Of a DNA stretch of 64,000 bases, positions 58,632 to 64,000 are shown one piece after another (within the stretch, counting starts at the first letter, position 1; each line of letters starts with the position of its first letter). The notes below the pieces were generated by a model. It was not told where the DNA came from, made no database searches, and saw only the letters and a list, made by a program, of their open reading frames with translations. Location: positions 347,568,457-347,632,456 of the forward strand of contig OY856412.1 of assembly GCA_963693085.1 (NCBI GenBank). Reading direction: 5' to 3'. The translations under genes were made by a program, and so were the position numbers. This DNA comes from Alisma plantago-aquatica. Its lineage: Eukaryota; Streptophyta; Magnoliopsida; Alismatales; Alismataceae.

Positions 58632-59275
58632 TACGATCCTCCCTAATCCCTCCCACCTTCAACCCCAATACTTTCGAAACCCTGTTTCTAGCCGCCATCC
58701 CTTCTCCATCCCCTCTCCAGCCCCCTCTACCTGTCGCCATCGGTCCCCCATCTCGCTGCCGTTCTACCCCCTCTTTTGCAGCCGGCAGCCGCCGCCCCCG
58801 CACCTCCTTCCTAACCCGCCGCCACCCCCGCCTGTCTCCCCTGCCGCCGTGGCCTGCCAGCCTAGCCATTGCTGCCCAATTACCTTTCTTCCCCTCTCCT
58901 CCTCTCCTCCACCAATCTTCCTTCCCTCTTTGCCTCCTTCGCTAAGCCTTTCTCCCTTCCATCTTCCTTCTTCGTGTCTCGAAACTTTCTAAAATAGCAC
59001 GTTAGAAAACTAAAAGGACTCTTCCCTTTCTTGCTTGCCTATGCCTCATGGTGGAGTAACTCTCTCCTCGTGATGGCATAGGTCCTTCTTTCTTCTGTGG
59101 ATTTCTCAGATCTGCTAATTCAAATATGCTGTTGCTTATTTCTGCTCCTATGCGGGTTTCTCGGATCTATTGATCCAGATCTCCTACCACGCTCTGCTGC
59201 CTCTATGCGGGTCCCTCAGATCTTGTGATCCATATCTGCTTCTTCATCTATGTGCGCGTCATCACTCTGGCTCCC

Positions 59276-61966
59276 ATGGTGACTACAGATCCTCCTCGGT
59301 CTTTGTGTGTGATGACTGTGAAACTCGATGGATCAAACTACCATTTTTGGTCGGCCTGGTCCGAGCGGCCGAATAATCGGTTTGGACAGGGTACCGAACC
59401 GCTTATATTAAATCGGAGCTCTAATCGGACAATGCCCGATTATGCGACTGATTACCCGATTATCAGGGCGATTAACCGCCGCTTTTCTAATTAGGCCACT
59501 TAAAGAAAACCACTTACAACCCCCGACCCCGACACCCAATATCCTCGACTCCAGACCCCGATATCCCCAACCCTTGATTTGCCGGCCCTAGCACTCTCCA
59601 GCGCACATACGACCCCTCCCTCCCCCCACGGTTGCCTCAGTGCCCCCACAAAAATAGCAAGGCGGCAAGGATGCGCTCTTCCCGACGGCTACGAAGGAGT
59701 TTGTCTTCTTAGCAGCTACCAAGGAAGGAGGCGGGTGCTCCTCTGCAGCTTTGCCTTCTCTGGCGGTCAGCGCTCTAGGGGAGTAGATACCACTGACGAC
59801 CATTCACGACCTTCTTCACCCGCAGTTGCAACTTCTACACCCTTAGCGGTGGTCGTTCTCATTCGAGTCCATGTACGCCCTCCTTTGCTTCTTCTTTTCC
59901 TTTTGCGTTTACTATGCTTCCTGTCCTCTTCTTTTACAAACGTGTTTGCTGCTTCTTTTTACATTAATGTCTACTGCCAACAATGATTTCTTGCCTCTTC
60001 CTCCTATTCCCCATCGTCTTCCAATTTTGTTCGCTGTTCTTCCATATGTTACGGCTCCACCACCTAGAAACCCCTTCTTCCCTCCCCTCTATTCCGCCAG
60101 AGCAAAATTTCTTCTTCTTCCTCTTCTAATTCTCTTCTAACTTCTCCAAATTTCTTTCTTTTATTCCTATTCAACGTCTTCCTCAATTCCTCCTATTTTC
60201 TATCAACGCAAAATTTTTCTAACATACCAAGTGGTTCACTTCTTCTCCCTCTATTTTCCCTCCACCTTCTTGCACATTTTCCCTTTCTTACCACCCTAAC
60301 AGCCCATCCACTCTACTCTCTTCTTCTATTATTTCTTCTTCTCCTCCTCCAGCTCTAATTTCTTCTTCTCCTCTTGGCTCCAATTCAATTCAGTTCTATT
60401 TTGCTCATGTAGCATTACATATCCCCCTTTATGAATATTGATTTAATTACACTTCATCTATGTCACCGTTTCACCTCTAATTCTCCCTTCTCCTCTAATT
60501 ACTCTTCTTCCATTTCGCCCTTCTTTTTTTATTTCTAACACTAAGCTTTTCTTAATTGTATTTTCATCTAATTACCATCCATATAATTGCTGATTTGATG
60601 TTCATCTAATTGCATGTCCATTTAATTAGTTCTACTTCTCTAATTGCCTCTTCATCTAATTGTGTAAGTGTTTAGCAGTTTAGCACATGTTAAAATGTGA
60701 TTGTGATCGTTTGTTTGATGTCTTTTATTTGTTATCTCCAGTGTAATCATGGAGAGTCTTGGATCAGCCCCAATTGGGGATAACACTTTGGATGAATTTA
60801 TGCTTCTTGATACATTTTCATTCGCTATTGTTCAATTTGTATATATATATTTATAAAGGGGCAATATCTAAATATATGTGAATATATAATTATTAAAAAA
60901 AAAACAAAACCGATTATACTCCCGCATACCGTATATACTCTGTTCGGCACCCTGTCCGCCCATACACCTATTACCGCTTTTCAGAACATATGTCGGCATA
61001 GTTTGAACTATATGTTAAAGCCCAAGGGCGCTATTCCCACATTTTTGTGGATGATCTAATTCCTCCTTATGCTACCGCTGATGAAAAATTCAAGCAAGCC
61101 TACTCGTAATGGTCTAAAGATGATTCTGGTGTTATGACATGGATGGTGAATAGTGCAAACCAAAGATCAGTTAGTCTCTCCTTCACCTTCACAATGCCAA
61201 AGCTATGTGTGATCAACTATCCTATGTGTATTCTCACCAGCAGAACCCGAAGAAGGTCTTCAAGATCTTCACGAATCTAATGAAAAAGGAGAGTTCAACT
61301 GATAGATCTGTTGAAGACTACTACAATCAATGTTTGACAATCTGGGATGAATACGAAGTATACCATCCCCTCTCTTCTAAAATCAAAGAAGTCCAGAGGC
61401 AACATAATGAACTTCCATTAGTTCAATTCCTGGTTGGTCTTCCTTCGTCTTTTTCTGGTGTTGTTGACTAGATATTATCTAGTGATCCCTTACCCACATT
61501 AAGTGATGTTCTCAAGCGCGTCCAACGCCTCCCTTCCATGTCTTCACTATCTGCTACTTCTTCTGATCACTCAGCGATTGCTATCCACTCAAGGACGTGG
61601 ACATGGCAGCGGTCGCGGTGTCGTGCTTCTGGTAATTCTGGACGTGTTCCTCTTTCTGGCCCTGGACGAGGCCAACATCAACTTCCAACTGATAACCGCT
61701 TTTGCAACTTCTGTGGACACACGAACCACACTGAAGACCGGTGTTGGAAAAAGCATGGTGAACCTGCATGGGGGAAGATGTCTCCTCTGCTGCTTCTCAG
61801 AATTCGACTGCTGCTACCTCCAATTCAACCCAGCCCATGGTTGACTGGATTCCCTCGGAGTTTGAGAAACTCTTCCAAGCTCATCTATCCTCACAAACAC
61901 CTGCCCCAGAAGGAGGTTATCGACTCAGGCGCATCCGCTCATATTTCTGGCCAGGGGCGGAACTAG
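59276..61966 (+). pseudogene. Copia-3 gag and start of protease, interrupted
   Basis: ATG 59276 gives MVTTDPPRSLCVMTVKLDG, then SNYHFWSA, where a 1.6-kb insertion begins. Gag resumes at about 61000 with FELYVKAQGRYSHI after a TAG at the junction, has a TAA in AYS-stop-WSKDD, and after a frame change reads YVYSHQQNPKKVFKIF and LVQFLVGLPSSFSGVVD, then TAG (61469-61471). Past it, in other frames, lie VLKRVQRLPS, the zinc knuckle CNFCGHTNHTEDRC (about 61702-61743) and the protease site EVIDSGASAHISG. That site is cut at 61951 by the hAT. Confidence 0.82.
59358..60991. mobile_element. Insertion in copia-3 gag, probably a non-autonomous DNA element
   Basis: Copia gag is interrupted between GTCGGCCT (59350-59357) and GTCGGCAT (60992-60999), a likely 8-bp target duplication with one mismatch. 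Near the ends GGACAGGGTACCGAACCG (left) matches GGACAGGGTGCCGAACAG (right, reverse complement), so an imperfect terminal inverted repeat is present. The interior is C/T-rich (59520-60560) with no transposase; the 135-codon frame at 59579 is low-complexity. Exact ends are uncertain by about 25 bp. It is probably of hAT type. Confidence 0.6.
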
Positions 61967-63390
61967 TATTTCATCCTTGGGGGGGGGTAGTTTAACATCC
62001 ACTGGTCACTTCAAAAATATATTGTCCATGTTAATATGCAGCTTTTTCAGGATACTCAGAGAAAGAGTCGTATGTTTGTTTGGGTGTCCTGACTTCTATA
62101 GACACTTTATCCCTACTATTTTGTGATGTATCCATAGAATATTTTATGTAAATTCATGCTCATGAAGTACTTTAAAAGTAGTGATTTCATATTGTGTCAT
62201 GGTGTTTCCTATTTGAGTAGGATAAGAACATGTTTCTCATTTATTCATGCACTATCAGCTTGTTACAATGTTGTGGTTGTCTATGACCTCATTTTGTGTT
62301 CTCTTCCTTTGTAGCTCAAGGTTCTCACCAAATCCCATGACAACGAAAATCATAATCTAATATAAAAAGAATGACAACCACTTTTAGCGACAAAACATCA
62401 GAAAATGAGGGGTTAAGAAGCTGTACTTTCGAAACTTGTTATTGAAAAGAGGACTACAAGGATATAATTAATAATAATGAATTACCTAAACTTTGATGAC
62501 TTCAAAAAAATGTTGGGCAGAGTGAGCTCTTTTTAACTATTAAATGCAAAAATTAGGAGCTTTTTTACTTTAATGCCAAACATCACATCATTTCTTTAGT
62601 TGGATGTTTTTATGTTCATAAAGTGATTAAACATTAGCTAAACTTTGTGGACTTACTATTAAACATGTTGAAATAAGGACATTTTCAGACCCTTTGTTTT
62701 TCCTAAGTATTCATATCTCTACCTTAAACACAAAATAGGAGGTCTATGAAACATCACATTATTTTTTAGTTGGTTGTGTACATGAAGTGGTCACAAATTA
62801 CCTAAAATTTAGGGATTTATCATTAAACATGTAGAATGATGAAAATTTTATCAAGAAAATGCAAGAAAAACGATAACTACTCACTTGAGGCTCAAACCCA
62901 AATGTATGAGGTACAAACACAGGAAGCCGACCACTTGAGCTACAACTGCCATTTTGTTTAGTAAGGACTTCAATTTTAACATATAGACAGCTCGGAATTT
63001 TATCAAGAAAACGCAGAATTTTTTTTTACAGCTCACTTAAGACTCGAATCCGAGTCTGTGAGAAGCAGGCACAAGAAGCCAACCACTCGAGCTACGACTG
63101 TTATTTATTCTAGTAAGGACTTAATTTTAAACATGTAGATATCTCAAACTTTTATCAAGAAAACGCAGAAAATAAGTTTATCGGTCACTTGAGACTCAAA
63201 CCCAGGTGTGTGATGCGCACAAAGGGAGCGCTGACCACTTGAGCTACTACTGCCTATTTGTTTGGTAGTGGCTTATATGATATATATTTTCATTTGTAAA
63301 CTAAAGATACATATATATCATATTAATTTATTTTTTACATTTTTTGTGGGGGTCATGGCCCTTGTTGGACCCCCTCTAGTTCTACCACTG
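61952..63390. mobile_element. Non-autonomous hAT transposon in copia-3 protease
   Basis: 1439 bp with terminal repeats CAGGGGCGGAACTAG (left) and CAGTGGTAGAACTAG (right, reverse complement), 12 of 15 matching. The 8-bp target duplication TTTCTGGC (61944-61951 and 63391-63398) is perfect. Subterminal G runs (about 61979-61989) follow. There is no transposase ORF. CAGGGGCGGA ends are typical of plant hAT (Tip100-like) elements. It contains three 152-bp tandem repeats. Confidence 0.92.
62846..63301 (-). repeat. Three 152-bp tandem repeats with tRNA-like boxes
   Basis: TTTTATCAAGAAAA starts each unit at 62846, 62998 and 63150, an exact 152-bp period. On the minus strand each unit has an A-box-like TAGCTCAAGTGGT or TAGCTCGAGTGGT and, about 34 nt on, a B-box-like GGTTTGAGTC or GGATTCGAGTC. 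Units differ by 20-25%, so the array is not recent. It resembles a tRNA-derived SINE head; it does not fold as a normal tRNA by eye. Confidence 0.8.
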
Positions 63391-63675
63391 TTTCTGGCTT
63401 CTTTGATATTTTTACTACCTTATTTAAGACTACACACGTCCCTCCTGTTACTATTGCTGATGAGACTCAGTCTGTTGTCTATGGAATTGGAATTATTTCT
63501 TTGTCTAAAAATTACCCTTAAAATCTGTCTTATATGTTCCAAGATTTCCTCTTAATCTACTATATGTCAGTAAAACTATTAAGAGCCTTAAGTGCTCAAT
63601 CACTTTTGATACCAATAGTTGTGTGTTTCAAGATCTCCAAACAAGGACGAGGATTGGTTCCGGCCATGAGGGACC
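63391..63675 (+). pseudogene. Copia-3 protease/pre-integrase remnant
   Basis: Across the hAT the protease continues in several frames: FFDIFTTLFKTTHVPPVTIA, then a stop, then NLLYVS-like and SITFDTNS-like stretches that parallel copia-2 (51650-51920). It ends at GGCCATGAGGGACC (about 63675), and the rest of pol is lost. Confidence 0.75.
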
Positions 63676-64000
63676 CGAAAACAAGGAATAAGGTATCCGA
63701 TTTTGATACTGTTTCGACAACATGGAAACCGAAATTTATGGAAATTTTGACGAAAATTTTGATAAATGCAACTATGCCCGTTTCGACGCCAAACTGAACG
63801 AATTAATTTATGAAATTTTACAGGCGTGATCTCTACACCTAAATGCATCGTTTTATGCAATAAAAGTTTATGTGGGGGTAGGTTGGGGGGGGTCCTTCAT
63901 GTGGGATGTAAGGGAACTGTCTTGTTTCTTGAGGATTTCGATGAAGGATTTCGATGACAAAATATAGGAATTAAGTTATGCAATTTTACTAGCGCAATCC
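63676..64000. other. Unassigned stretch at the window end
   Basis: New sequence with GAAATTTATGGAAATTTTGA-like AT-rich repeats and a G-rich run (63872-63892). It joins copia-3 at a sharp breakpoint, so it is probably another insertion or a deletion product. Nothing recognisable. Confidence 0.5.

Larger units (their letters stand above)
58438..63675 (+). mobile_element. Ty1/copia element (copia-3), relative of copia-2, truncated
   Basis: It holds a 5' LTR, a mutated iMet primer site, gag (split by an insertion at 59.36-60.99 kb) and the protease (split by a hAT at 61952-63390). The protease-integrase junction keeps about 290 bp after the hAT, up to GGCCATGAGGGACC at about 63675, where similarity to copia-2 ends. 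Integrase, RT, RNase H and 3' LTR are absent. LTR start, leader, gag and protease all match copia-2, so both belong to one family. Confidence 0.85.

Noticed and set aside
58412..58945. 177-codon plus-strand frame
   Set aside because: It spans the copia-3 LTR, primer site and leader, so it cannot be a gene; the Pro/Ser-rich end is leader sequence.
59579..59986. 135-codon plus-strand frame as a gene
   Set aside because: Leu/Ser/Pro-rich translation of a C/T-rich tract inside a non-autonomous insertion; no domain.
62846..63301. Functional tRNA genes
   Set aside because: Box-like motifs are present, but the acceptor stem and overall cloverleaf are not seen by eye and units are 152 bp apart in a transposon.

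Overview
This window reads as nuclear DNA of a flowering plant. It is AT-rich and packed with nested plant-type transposable elements: Ty3/gypsy of the Athila/Tat branch, three or more Ty1/copia lineages, L1-type and RTE-type LINEs, and hAT DNA transposons. LTR elements use plant primer-binding sites (tRNA-iMet and tRNA-Asp). I find no intact host gene, no rRNA, no tRNA gene and no CRISPR array. The species cannot be fixed from the sequence. Almost every coding region is a relic with stops or frameshifts.

Layout: 1-5792 is the 5' part (minus strand) of an Athila-like element with RT, protease, gag, tRNA-Asp primer site and a long LTR. It abuts an L1-type LINE 3' fragment (about 5811-6973). 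From 7700 to 21021 lies a minus-strand SIRE/Maximus-like copia remnant (gag, primer site, one LTR). Its gag is split by a complete non-coding LTR retrotransposon (LARD) at 8975-18690, with 3.29-kb LTRs and a perfect AATAG target duplication. From 21022 to 22242 is a decayed Athila RT/RNase H, broken at 22243 by a second Athila-like element (LTR, gag-pro, no RT or integrase, env-like Athila ORF) that runs to about 28.5 kb.

From 28.5 to 40.0 kb the sequence is mostly unassigned AT-rich DNA. It holds small items: an RG-rich exon-like piece, an LTR-like promoter fragment, the 3' end of an RTE LINE, two GC-rich islands and a 163-bp tandem duplication. From 40053 to 45043 is a full-length but dead L1-type LINE between 17-bp target duplications.

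From 46140 to 57747 is a minus-strand copia element. A 0.9-kb hAT (49635-55671, TSD CATGTAGA) inserted in its protease, and a plus-strand copia (49876-55008, TSD GTAAG) later inserted in the hAT. From 58438 to about 63675 lies a relative of that inner copia, itself broken by two insertions. One of these is a hAT at 61952-63390 (TSD TTTCTGGC) that carries three 152-bp tRNA-like repeats.

Recurring themes: (1) several unrelated LTR families carry their own clustered GC-core palindromes, four of the five cases in U3 upstream of the TATA box; (2) in the second Athila element the same inverted-repeat cluster plus a TATA box recurs just upstream of the env-like ORF, as if a second promoter; (3) much coding decay is by in-frame stops at likely CAG, CGA and TGG codons without indels, as expected from methylcytosine deamination; (4) two divergent copia copies share an amber codon at the same gag position and non-canonical LTR ends.
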